From Plantago elongata (Eukaryota; Streptophyta; Magnoliopsida; Lamiales; Plantaginaceae), in NCBI GenBank assembly GCA_036897095.1, contig JAYMSP010000239.1, positions 1-64,000 on the forward strand: a stretch of 64,000 nucleotides of DNA, in the 5' to 3' direction. The notes beneath the pieces were generated by a model. It saw nothing but the letters and a program-made list of their open reading frames with translations. It made no database searches and was not told where the DNA came from. A program made the translations under genes and the position numbers. Positions 1-10,241 of this stretch are shown in pieces. Every line of letters starts with the position of its first letter. Positions within the stretch are counted from its first letter, which is position 1.

Positions 1-533
1 GGGGGGGGTAAGGTGGTAACAACTGATTGGCTGCTGCCCGCGCCGTGCAAGGCGCCATTTGCGCCGTGGCACGGCGCAAAATGTCTCACCGCGCCCGTTG
101 GCGCGGCGAAAAAGGCCTGTTGGGGCGCCGAAGGCGTGGCGTCTGGCACGACGCCCACCCGACGGCGCCCCATTGAAGCTCGTCTAACTAATTTTTTCAG
201 TCGTTTGCCTTCCCTGCCGGAGCTACCTCACGTCCGCCTCCTTCCCCCTGTCTCCTCCATTTTCTCCCCTTTTCAGATCCTTGTTAGTCCGGCCTTTTTG
301 TTTCCGGCTCGCTTTTCCATCTTCTCTCCCTCGTTTATTTTCTTTCCTCCATCGCCATCACCGCAGCTCAACCATCCCGTCTTTATCCTCTATTGTTTTT
401 TATTTCTCCATGTCTCCTACTCCAATAGTCGTATCGCTCTTGTAGCTTGCCTTCTCCCCTGTAGCTCAGCTCCTCTCGCCTCTGCCTTGCTTTTTCTTCT
501 CCACCATGGTCTGCAGGCAATAGGTTCTTTTCG

Positions 534-1984
534 TTGGTGGCTTCTTCAGTCTTTAGAGGTGATTCGGGCCCGGCCCTCCAGTTTGTACCTCCTACGTCTA
601 GGAGATGTTTTGACCCAGGTGGTAAAGCTTCTCAAAAGCTCTCTATAGAACACTCTCGGTCCTTCTTTGATGGTGTCGACGTCTATTCTAGGCGAAAAAT
701 TGTCACTCCGAAAGCTTTGGTTGTCAATGATGGAATACCTTCGATCAGCTTTTCAAAACAGGAAATTGATGAGTTAGCTTCTCCTTATGTCTACACTCTT
801 ATTGGTAATTTCTCTACTTCCGTCCCTAACATTTCTTTGGTTGTGCCTGCTATCAAAGCCCTATCTTTAAAGGGAAGGTTTTTTGTGAGTTTTATGGATT
901 CTCACCATTTGTGTATAAGGCTCTCGTTGGAAGAAGATTTTATCTTCTTAAAATTGAAAGGCTTTATGTTGATAGCTGGCTACTATTTAACTCTGTTGGA
1001 TTGGTCTCCTGCTTTTGTTTTTGTGGAGGATTCTCCTTTGGTTCCAATTTGGCTCGCATTGAAAAATGTACCGTTCATGTTTTTTCAATCTGAAGCTTTG
1101 TATGAAATTGTGAAGTTGTTGGGTAAGCCCCTTAGAGTAGATGATGCTACTACTAATATGTCAAGACTTGATAGAGTTCGAGTGTGTATTAAGCTAGATG
1201 TATCTAAGCCTCTATTGGATTCTTTTTATCTGGGTTATCTTGGAATTGAAGTTAGGATCAAAGTTCTCTATGACTTTGTTCCTATGTTCTGTGGTATTTG
1301 TTGCAAGCTAGGCCATGAAATGTTTCTTGCTTGAAGTCTCCTAAGGAGAAGTGTGAAATCGTCTCGAGTCCTTTGGATTCTTTTAGTAGTGAGGAATCGG
1401 TTATTACTAGTCTCTCGGATAATTCTGGTAGTAACAATTTGGTTGATGAGCTATTGGGTCCAGCCTCTGTTGATAATGGTTTACATGAAGAGAAGGATCA
1501 TGATGTTTTCCCTTTTCTTTTCGATAACTACTTTGAACCGGATTTGCAAGCTAGAATTTCTGAAGTTCTTATTTTGAAGTCTGATGATAAGGAATGTGAA
1601 GAGTTTTCTTCGAGCTTTGAGAACTATTTCGAACCTGATCCTGGAGAAGCTAGTTTTAACAAAGAAAGTGATGAATTTCTACTTAAGTCTGTTGGTCAAG
1701 AATTGTCGAAAGGGGAAGAGTTTGGTGTCTCTTTTGAAAAATATTTTATATATCCCAAATCTTTGTTGGTCGATTCAAGTGGTATTCCAGAGTGTGAGCC
1801 TGTTATTCTTAAACATAGAAGAAGAAAATTTGTAGGCTATTTTCCTTCTATTGGTGTCAAGTTTTTGCGAAATGGATCTCAGTCAGTTGGCTCTCGAGAG
1901 GATTATGGGTCTGACTGTGAAGAATCTGGATCTGATTGTGATTTTTGTGTCCCTTGTTTTCCCACATATGATTCATATGACTGA
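534..1984 (+). pseudogene. DUF4283 / zinc-knuckle protein (LINE ORF1-like), frame broken
   Basis: Two overlapping open frames (534-1334 and 1331-1984) read as one DUF4283-type protein. The first has the family's beta-rich RNA-binding-like core and ends in a zinc-knuckle start (C-G-I-C-C-K-L-G-H-E). The expected last cysteine and the acidic, serine-rich tail appear in the second frame, so a single-frame slip near 1331 separates them. The tail contains two copies of an F-x-NYFEPD-like motif (around 1524-1545 and 1617-1640) and a third related copy near 1730, which is an internal repeat. DUF4283 plus CCHC knuckle is known from ORF1 of plant L1 LINEs and from domesticated relatives. No neighbouring RT is seen. 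I infer a dead LINE ORF1. Confidence 0.6.
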
Positions 1985-3062
1985 TAGTTAGTCTTGTTTT
2001 TGGATCCGATTTTTGTTGGGTATTTGTGTCCCAGTAGTCTTGTGTCAGTGGTGAAGTTGTTTGTTTTTGTGGTTGCATATTCTAGTACCTTTGTAATGAC
2101 CGGGATCCGGGCCGAATATTTAAATAATATTTTCGGTATAGTTCATGACGAATTAGTAAACGGTTAGTTCGCCAGCGAGTTTAGGAGAATTAAAAGTAAG
2201 ATGAATTTAGAAATTAAACGCTGAGCGTATTCGCCACTTAATTACTAATGGATATTATGATAATAAACTAATAATAAAATAAAAATATTTATTTTAATTT
2301 GTATACGGCTTAAGTTCGTCTTAAATATCTCCCGGTAGTCGATTTCATATTTTTTCGGAATTTATTTACGAGCCATTTGGAATCCAGAAGAAGCCAGGTG
2401 TATATAATGGCAAAATGACCATTATACCCCTCTCTCACTTATCTTCTTCTTCTCCAAACTCTTTCCTTCCCGTCAGTTCAAACCAACCGCCCGCGCTGAT
2501 TCTTCGCCACGAAGGAGCCGCAATTTCCAACGACCAGTCGCCGTGGGAATTCCCCAAATTGCCCCCGCCGCCCCAGTGATTCTTACCTGCGAGGATGTCG
2601 GCCAGAAGATAGCTATAAATAGTCACCACTATCGGCCTCTACTCCACCACTGTGTACAACCATTCACTGCTTGCCACCACCTGCTCCGTTCCGACCTGCT
2701 CCTCACTTCACTTCGACACTGTCTCCTTCTTCTCGTATCCGTGAAGTCTGAATTCGTCAATCCGATTGTATCAATTTCGGATTCAAGAAAGGGATGTTCC
2801 TCGTCGAATCGTCTACGGTTCCGATCAATCTTATTGAGCTTCCGGTGAGGCGAGAGGCGCCGCGTGGAGGCTGAGTCGTGCAAGCTGCAGGCGCTATTGG
2901 ACAGAGCTCGAGCCGAATAGGGAGGCGTGACTTGGGGTTGGCTGGAATTGACAATTTCCGATGGGATGAGGTGGAGACGAGCTGGTGGTTCCCGATTCCT
3001 GTTTTGCTACACACGGGGTGACTGTAGCAGCGAGTTGAGGAACTGGAGGAGCTGAGCTTGGA

Positions 3063-3658
3063 GACGATGAAGCCGCTAATTTGTTCCGATCAACGAAGAA
3101 GTACAAGAAAGCCAAAGATGCGTTTGAGAAGGCTTCCAAGGGGCAGGAGATGCTCTTGTCGTGTCCTTTGCGTCGATTTTAGGGACTAATTGATTGATTG
3201 TCTTTTGTTGTTTTGTTTAGGATTTGAATTGATTCGAAAGGTTTCGATAGGAGTTAGTTGATTGATGATTGGAGACTTAACGGGTAAATTAACTAATTAG
3301 ACCTTGGGATGCTGCGAAGCATATGGAAGACGCGGCAGCTCTTGCTAAGGATTTAGGGAAATGGATTGAGGTTGCGGATTTCTATAGACGTGCGGCTGAG
3401 TTGTATGTTGAGTATGGCTGATCACAGCCTGCGTCTGACGCACTTACCAGGGGTGCTTGTGCTTTAGAAGATGCTTCACCAGATGAAGCTATCAAGCTTT
3501 ATAGCGAGGCCTGTGATGCTCTTGAAGACGATGGGAAGGATCAAATGGCCTTTGATCTGTATCGAGTTGCTGCTGACGCGCTTGCCGAGATTGTGGTTGA
3601 GGAGAATGATAGGGAGAAGAGGAGAGAGCAAGCTATCGAAGTGCAAGCCCGGAATTAA
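3063..3658 (+). pseudogene. gamma-SNAP gene fragment (soluble NSF attachment protein), captured inside the LTR
   Basis: Two segments match plant gamma-SNAP, a TPR-like adaptor that recruits NSF to SNARE complexes in membrane fusion. The first (3063-3160) encodes the KKAKDAFEKASKGQEM region. A 141-base stretch with GT...AG ends (3161-3300) interrupts at a serine codon. The second (3301 on) encodes PWDAAKHMEDAAALAKDLG, then FYRRAAELY, DEAIKLYSEACDAL and DQMAFDLYRVA. The intron is retained, so the copy arose from DNA rather than mRNA. Similarity to gamma-SNAP stops after LYRVA; what follows to 3658 does not belong to the family. The coding part has an in-frame stop after the VEYG residues, and the N- and C-terminal portions of the protein are absent. 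It is a pseudogene carried by the surrounding element. Confidence 0.75.
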
Positions 3659-3914
3659 GTACACCTATAAGTATCAGGAGCGTGACTTCTTTTGTTCGAT
3701 TAAATGTCTTGACGAGTAGTCTTGGGTAAGCTGGCATGTTCTGTATAAATTGAGCAATTTAGCAATCGGAACTGTAACCAACTAATTGACGAATTAGACG
3801 ATCTTGAGAAGAAGAGAGCGTCTAAGTCAGGTACCGGGTCGAATCTTCATAATACCTCACCTTTATTCCTTTTGTGAAAATAACTATTTTATAACTGTAA
3901 TTTTTATAACTGTG

Positions 3915-3952
3915 TAATATTATATCAAGTGATGGGACTTGATATAATATTA
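3915..3952. repeat. Perfect hairpin, 16-base arms
   Basis: Arms at 3915-3930 and 3937-3952 are exact inverted copies with a 6-base loop. They are AT-rich and sit inside the solo LTR between the gamma-SNAP piece and the minisatellite. They could mark a 3' end signal of the LTR transcript or be chance in AT-rich DNA. Confidence 0.6.
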
Positions 3953-4076
3953 TTTTATTCACTGAGGATCAAGTTATGTGCGTATCCCGAAAAGATGATT
4001 TATGATGCATGTGACGTGTGTGAAACGTTTTTATAAAAAGCATGGATAAATGTCAGCTCACATATGTGTTGTGCTT

Positions 4077-4294
4077 TGTCTGTGGGACACTGTCCCCGGT
4101 GACACCGTCTTCGTGACGCTTTGTCTGTGGGACGTACCGTCTGTGTGACGTGATATTGTCCCCGGTGACGCCGTCTTCGTGACGCTTTGTCTGTGGGACG
4201 TACTGTCCGTGTGACGTGAGATTGTCCCCGGTGACGCCGTCTTCGTGACGCTTTGTCTTTGTGACGCCGCCTTTATGGCGCTTTGTCTTTGTGA
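4077..4294. repeat. 66-base minisatellite in the first solo LTR
   Basis: About three full 66-base units plus two shortened units, built from GTGACGCC and CTTTGTCTGTG motifs. The first unit is shortened and the last two are only about 30 bases. The open frame seen on the minus strand over this region is a by-product of the repeat. Confidence 0.85.
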
Positions 4295-5054
4295 CGCCGA
4301 GTACTCAATACCTCTAATCAAGGGATAATTCGTAGACCTCTGTGGGCCATCGGACTTATACTAGTGGCCGCAACATATGTTGGAGTGAGCTAATGTGTGC
4401 AATGAAAACTGTTTGTAAAATTCCATGTTGTGACTTTTATATGCATGTGTTAAATTGTGCGAAAAATTTGTTGATTGCAATTACTTGACCCGTGCATTGT
4501 GTATTATGAAATTCACCCTTGAACTTGTTAACCTCGAACAGGAGTTAGTTGGTTGTCCAAGAAGCATCAATTCGCGGACGAGGCATACGTTTAGAAGTTG
4601 CTAGTCTCTTCGTAGAGTAAGACGTTGTGTTTGAGCCTGTATAATCTTAACATGTAGTTGAGATTTGGTTATGTTATATTTTGAATTGTAGACAACCTGA
4701 TACCAAAAACCACTCGCCTGTATATTATTCTAATTAATGAAAATTACTTCCGCGTAAACTCTGATGTAAATTATGTTTTGTGAAATATTATACTAGCCGG
4801 TGGCTGGCGTCTTATATTGCGATGTTTGTCTGTAAGACTGACAGATGAATAAGGTTGCGTGTGGACGGGGTAATGTTCACACGGCCGGTCACACCAACAG
4901 GCAGAGTGGCGAATATATCATTAAATGAATATTAAATGTAGCGGGACCCACAATGCAGTCCCGGGGCGTGACAACCTTGTATTTTCGAGTGCCATCCTCT
5001 GTGTTTGTCTTTTTTTATTAATAAAATTTCAGTCTTGGCTCTTAAAAAAAAAAA

Positions 5055-5397
5055 CAGGTCTTTTGTTTTGCTGTAATATATCCCTTCAGTTGATCGATCT
5101 TATACGACATATTAAAGGAGGAATATGGAAAATCAATAATTTGGGTGCAGTGAACCCGTGCAAAAGATATATGCTTCCTTTGGTTAGTTAGATAGTTTGC
5201 TAATAATATTGGTCGGCAAATAAATATATATTCTAGTACCGGTGTTGGGGCATAAGCATATAAGATATAAAATGTTTTAGTTGAACAAAACCACCATTAT
5301 ATATATTACATGATACATCTAAACACAAAATTGTCACACTCTGCACCAAACCACAAATAAATACACTAGTAAAACCAAAACAGCCATTCATGACTTG
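5055..5397. other. Spacer downstream of PMEI
   Basis: AT-rich sequence between the LINE A tract and the PMEI stop codon. It presumably holds the PMEI 3' untranslated region on the minus strand. Nothing else is recognisable. Confidence 0.5.
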
Positions 5398-6000
5398 TTA
5401 ATTCCCTCCAAACTTGTTACACAAAGCCAATGCATTACTAGTGACCTGGGCCACATTAGTCATCCGGGCCCTTATAGAGGACTTAATCCGACCATTCAAG
5501 GCCCGGCTCGAAAACCCGTCCAAGCACGTACTATCGTCCGTGAGGGCCGCACTCACCCAAGTTTGCAAGTTACTCAAGTGCCACAAGTACTCGGGCCCTC
5601 GTTTCGGGCCTAGGCTCTTGAGCTCTTTAACCGACTTGCTTAGGTGTTGGACGCTCTCACTAATTTCCTCGTAACAATCCTTGATAGCTGCCATCTCTCT
5701 AGGCTTGAGCCCAGTGAATCTCTTGAGCTTCGCGACGAAAGACTTGGTGGATTCGGCACGGTCCACACTCACGGACAATGCGGTCATGACCAAATGCCTG
5801 GAGTTCATTTGAATGGTTGGGGCGTAACTCATTAGGGATTGGACACATACGGTAGGATATGTTGTGACACGGCATGAAGTCCTAATGAAACTCGCGGCAG
5901 GGCTCCTATTTACGGTAGTTGAGTCAGCTCCATTGATACACAAGCCGACTAGGAGAGAAAGGAACAAAATTGTGAATAGAATAAGAGAAGCTCTCGCCAT
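5398..6000 (-). CDS. Pectin methylesterase inhibitor / invertase inhibitor domain protein (PMEI)
   Basis: A 200-residue single-exon secreted protein of the plant PMEI/C-VIF family, which inhibits pectin methylesterase or cell-wall/vacuolar invertase in the apoplast or vacuole. Residues 1 to about 27 form a hydrophobic signal peptide (SLILFTILFLSLLVGL). The four-helix PMEI domain follows, with the conserved cysteine pattern at residues 43, 52, 109 and 159 that forms the two family disulphides, plus C194. The motifs TTYPTVC, DCYEE and the late TCLDGF are typical. I chose the ATG at 6000 rather than the upstream one at 6036 because the signal peptide then begins directly with MARAS; the longer form would add 12 polar residues. 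A TATA box lies about 60 bases upstream. The gene looks intact. Whether the target is PME or invertase cannot be told from sequence. Confidence 0.9.
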   Translation of the reverse strand: MARASLILFTILFLSLLVGLCINGADSTTVNRSPAASFIRTSCRVTTYPTVCVQSLMSYAPTIQMNSRHLVMTALSVSVDRAESTKSFVAKLKRFTGLKPREMAAIKDCYEEISESVQHLSKSVKELKSLGPKRGPEYLWHLSNLQTWVSAALTDDSTCLDGFSSRALNGRIKSSIRARMTNVAQVTSNALALCNKFGGN

Positions 6001-6058
6001 TGTTGTGTGTTTGATAGAGTCAGCTTTGTTGGACAAATTAGGTTAGGAAAATTCGATG

Positions 6059-6066
6059 TATTTATA
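6059..6066 (-). promoter_or_regulatory. TATA box of the PMEI gene
   Basis: On the minus strand this reads TATAAATA within CTATAAATAC, 59 bases upstream of the chosen PMEI start codon. This distance suits a short 5' untranslated region of about 30 bases. Confidence 0.6.
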
Positions 6067-7039
6067 GAGCTTTGTTTTGAGCTATCAAGAGGATTCACAA
6101 GTCCAAATATAGTGGGTCCATTCAGTTTGTACACACTTTGTGACTAAATTGCCTATATTTGGTGAAAGTAATGTACCGCCAATCAGGCAATAATTCAAGG
6201 AAGGATAAGAATGATTTTTTCTTGCAGTATATATAATTCGAAGATTAAAGTCTCCAGAGATACCGTATATATAACTTATTTATATATGAAAATATTATTA
6301 ATAAAATTATCGATTTATTAATTAAAATATTCATATTATCAATAATTAAGTTTTTCATAATATAATAAAATTTATTTCGCTAATAATATGAATATTTTAA
6401 TTAATAATATAAATAATTTTAATGGTATTATGGATCGTCTTGATATAGAGATCACAACTTATAATAATTAATTTGTGAAATTCAAAAAGTAAATTTTTTT
6501 AATAAATTATATATGTATCAAATATCAATTTGTTTACTTTTATGAAAGTATGGTATATTCGCAGTAAAATAATAGAATATATATAAAATATCAACTAAGA
6601 TACTATTAAAAGTCGGCATGGGTGACAGTAGAGACACAGTACTGTACTGTAGTATATGTGACAGTTTGCAATACCGACATGACGCGTACGTAATAATTGG
6701 ATTAAATAATAAATTTAGTAATATGGTGTGTCCCAGGACTGACTAGTTCTTAGATTTCATCTAGATTCGGTGAATAGAAATAATTGGGTAAAACAGGAGA
6801 TATAAATATCATTTCAGTCACAGTCTTCGATCAATTCCATTATGGGAGAAATTCATACATTAAATTAAAAGATTTCACGTGTATTTTTAAATGAAAAAAT
6901 AAAAAAATTTCTACAACACCTAATCTGAACAGCGGCATATTTGAACCCCTGCCTCCCATTTCACAGCTCCAGGACTTGAAAAACATGGCAAAGACTGACT
7001 TGCAATAGGCTTGGCAAGCTTTGGAGATGCCAGCATTGG
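6067..7039. other. AT-rich spacer with foldback
   Basis: No gene seen. It contains the PMEI upstream region and a perfect inverted repeat, 23-base arms at 6317-6339 and 6383-6405 with a 43-base loop. This is MITE-like or simply a palindrome in AT-rich DNA. Confidence 0.5.
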
Positions 7040-7999
7040 AAAATCACTTGCAGACAACTATTGATACTGGCTCACATCTCCACTCTTAAGCAAAGGAAAC
7101 TATCATATTTGGTCCAGAACATTCACTATGACTCTGAGTATTAGAAAGAAAGTAGGCTTTATAGAAAGAAAGTAGGCTTTATTGATGGATCTGTTACCAT
7201 CCCATCCAATGATGATGAGGATAAGATCAATGTGTGGTCTAGATGCATTACTATTATCATGTCATGGATGATGCATTCTGTATCACCTAACATAAAGAGT
7301 ATGTTAAGACTGTTGTTGAAGGTTGGAGTAAGCTGAAAATGAGATATGCTCAACCCAATGACTGGCGTATATTCCAACTTCAGCAGGATATCTATGAGGT
7401 CACTCAAAAATATATCTGTAACTGAGTACTTCTCCAAACTCTCTGGTTTGTGGGAAGAGTTAGGAGACTACAGACCATTGCCAAATTGTGTTTGCAAGAA
7501 TTGCACTTGTGATATCACGAATGTGTTTGATAAAACGCAAGACATTGACAAAAAAATTAAGTTTCTCAATGGCTTGAATGATGTGTTTGAAATGACGAGA
7601 GGTCAAATCATTCTGATGGAACCTAAACCACACTTGACAGGGAATACTCACTGATTTTACACGAAGAAACTCAAAAAATGTCTAGGGATTTGTTTCCAAT
7701 CCCTTGCAATGATGCTATGAACGTTGGTTACAAAAGAAAAGATAAGAAGGGACTCACTTGTCTAAACTGTCCTGGTCTCTCTAATCACACTATTGAGAAT
7801 TGTTTCAATGTTCTTGGTTTTCCTCAGATGCATCCAAGGAAAATGCATGATGGTGGTAGAGGTGGCTTTAGAGGCAGAGTTGGCAGGTTCAATCAAGCTG
7901 GTGGATCCAACCAGTACCATGCTAACAATGCAAGTTCCAGTAACACAAACTCTGTGAGGCTCACCAATAAGCAGCTTCACCAACTCATGGATTAGCCCC

Positions 8000-10241
8000 T
8001 AGGCTATATTATTAATTAGCGCCTGATTATGTCATAATTAGCGCTTGGCTGTATTAGTTAATTTGTGGGGAGGAGATGCCGAGATGGAGCTAATTCGTGC
8101 CTAGGTTGTATTACTTAGTCCTATTGCCGATAATTATTATTCATAGTACACCTTTAAAAAATATTAGACACCAATTGATATTCACAAAGTTTAATAAAAT
8201 ATGATCTCAACAACATACTAATAAATTACTCATTTTACTAATCAAAATGTTGATATCGTTAACAAAATAAGTCGTGTTATAATATGAAAAACTCAAACGT
8301 TGATAACATATGTGCTTTAACTAATAACTTCGATAATTTTCTTAATAATATATGTCCATCTTTAGATAAAGTATTTAGAGACCGTCTAAAACTTGCTCTT
8401 TGACTACAAAATAGTTTCTTAGATAGTTAGGTGACTATCTAATACTTATAATTTGATAGTGAAAGCCTTTCTGAGAAGTGCACGTACGCAATATGTTGTT
8501 AAGTGTGTAAGTACATTAAGTAAATAATACGGAAGTCTTTTAGAGGGGAATTTGAATGTAGCGTAATACTTCAACTAATCCACGTCGCTCTTTCTCAGGA
8601 CAAGAATCCAATAAGATAGATAATGATGTACCCTTACAAAATCTTATCTCTCGGCTTCTTTTACACTAGGTTCGCAACCAAGTGTTCCTCATAGTTGTTC
8701 CCCGGCTACCCTAGCTATCCAAGTACTTTTTATACTCGGTAACCTTGGAGTTATTCCTTAGTTTTTCAAACGATGTACTCCATCTACTTCAAGTTGTTGA
8801 TGGTATAGGTTATGTTGTGGTTTTCAATCGAGTAGTAATTTAATAACCTTCTCAGTTATGCAAGACACCTCTCTAAAATAAGATTCACATAAAAATGTAG
8901 ACCCGTCTCTAGATAAATTATCTAGAGACCTCTCCTAGGATACTTGTTCATCGTTAAATGTTTTAAATGATTATTCACCCTCTCCTGATCTTTTACTTTG
9001 TCGTTATCTGGACCAACAATAATTATTTTAATAAGAAAGCTTATGACTTGTGTTATTTTTATAATTCTTTGTTATATTTTGGTTACTTTTGTTATCAACA
9101 ATGACCATTTCTGTGTCTAGTTTGTGTTTTGAGATTCTAAATAATCCTCCAACTTAGTTTTGACTTTTTTTCTTTAATTTTGTGGATGAATTTCGTGCAT
9201 TTACTCCGTTATGTTTAAGATTACTCCTAGGACAACTAGTTTTATTGCAAAAGTGTTTATGTTGTTAACATTGACGTCTTTTCATATGTTAAAAAAAGAT
9301 ACTCTTTTTTTAACACAGAGACGTTTTTGTCTAATAACATGAATAATTTTCTTTAAAATATAGACCCGTCTCTAACTAATTCATTTGGAGACCGCCAACT
9401 ACTCTAGAGACTTAGTAAAAAGTTATAATGTTTTTTTATATAGTTGTAATGTTTGTCTCTTTTTTTATTTTCTCTATATCGTATGTGTCTTAGTATACTT
9501 ACTCATCATAAAATGACTTTTTGATCGCTACTAAATTTACGACAAATCTCCAATCCATTCTTTAAATAGACTTAGCAACGAATTTCCAACAGAGTTGGTG
9601 AGAAAATTTTCTAACGGTTTCCTTTTGTGTGGTGATTATAGTGGTTAAACTCTAAGTTTAGTATCTACGGAATAGTGACGAAACACTATATTTGTTGGAA
9701 ACCCAAAAAATCTGCAATGGGAATACCAAAAAAATTGTTACAGAAAATCGAACTTGTTACTGGATTATTGATAATTCGTCGCATATAAAGTTCAAATTAA
9801 ACTGAGGAAAATTTTGTTGGTAATGCATTGCGGATTGGCAACGAACCTAATTTTCGTTGGAAAAACACTCGTTGGTGAAGTAACTCATTCTTTAAATAAA
9901 ATTTGCAACAAATTTCCAACATAATTTTTGTTGGTGGAATTTTTTTTAATGAAGTTTTCGTTGCTGATTTTAGTTGTTAAACTCAAAATTTATTACCGAC
10001 AGAATAGTGACGGAACATTAAATTCGTTAGAAACCCAAAAACTTACAACGACAGAATACCAACATAATTGTGACAAAATATCGGATTTGTTGTTGGTTTG
10101 TTGGTAATTCGTCGCTAATAAAATTCAAATTTTACTTAAGAAATTTTGTGTTGGTATTTCATTGCAATGCGTTGTTAAATGACAACGAGCTCAATTTCCG
10201 TTGGAAAGATGTCGTTGGTGAAAGTACAATTTCTTGTAGTG
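8000..10241. mobile_element. CACTA-type DNA transposon material inserted in the copia relic (left end unclear)
   Basis: The right end at 10231-10241 reads TTCTTGTAGTG, the reverse complement of the plant CACTA terminus CACTACAAGAA. Copia gag ends just before 8000 and copia integrase resumes at about 10250, so foreign DNA occupies the gap. The right third is rich in subterminal GTTGGAAA/TTTCCAAC motifs, as expected for CACTA ends. I did not find the matching left CACTACAAGAA terminus, so the left part (8000-9540) may be a different element; it holds three near-palindromic blocks (8355-8395, 8899-8932, 9361-9396). No transposase is seen, so the element is non-autonomous. Confidence 0.5.
9557..10216. 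repeat. 330-base tandem duplication at the CACTA right end
   Basis: Two diverged copies (starting at 9557 and 9887, both with ATTCTTTAAATA) run side by side, sharing TTTCCAACA, GTTAAACTC, TAGTGACG and GTAATTCGTCGC blocks in order. Divergence is considerable, so the duplication is old. Confidence 0.75.

Larger units (their letters stand above)
2092..4973 (+). mobile_element. Solo LTR (Ty3/gypsy, probably Tekay/Del-like chromovirus), 2.88 kb
   Basis: The element begins TGTAATGACCGG and ends GGGGCGTGACA, and is flanked on both sides by the 5-base duplication ACCTT (2087-2091 and 4974-4978). TG...CA ends and a 5-base duplication are the hallmark of an LTR element. No primer-binding site, polypurine tract or gag-pol is visible inside, so this is a solo LTR or a coding-empty LTR-type element. 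A TATA-like stretch lies near 2400. A shared motif around 2357-2383 recurs in the second element (42228-45325, opposite strand), placing both in related families. The inside carries a host gamma-SNAP gene fragment and a 66-base minisatellite. The perfect flanking duplication argues for a fairly young insertion. Tekay/Del assignment rests on length and end style only. Confidence 0.7.
1..5054 (+). mobile_element. LINE (non-LTR retrotransposon), ORF1-only copy, split by a solo LTR
   Basis: The left part (to 2091) holds a GC-rich then pyrimidine-rich leader and a DUF4283-type ORF. The right part (4979-5054) resumes with a sequence typical of plant L1 3' ends: a T-rich stretch, an AATAAA-like signal and an 11-base A tract at 5044-5054. 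The two parts are separated by the LTR element at 2092-4973, which has a perfect 5-base target duplication, so they were once continuous. No reverse transcriptase region is present between ORF1 and the tail, so this copy is internally deleted or was always non-autonomous. The 5' end and the LINE's own target duplication were not found; it may start upstream of the window. A host DUF4283 gene with a genomic A tract is the alternative. Confidence 0.6.

Noticed and set aside
13-648. 211-codon open frame at the window start
   Set aside because: GC- and pyrimidine-rich leader of the LINE; the composition is low-complexity and overlaps the supported DUF4283 frame.
2435-3139. Several overlapping frames on both strands upstream of the gamma-SNAP piece
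   Set aside because: They lie in the promoter-like and GC-rich part of the solo LTR and show no family features.
4058-4321. Minus-strand frame with SPGTISRHTD repeats
   Set aside because: By-product of the 66-base minisatellite.
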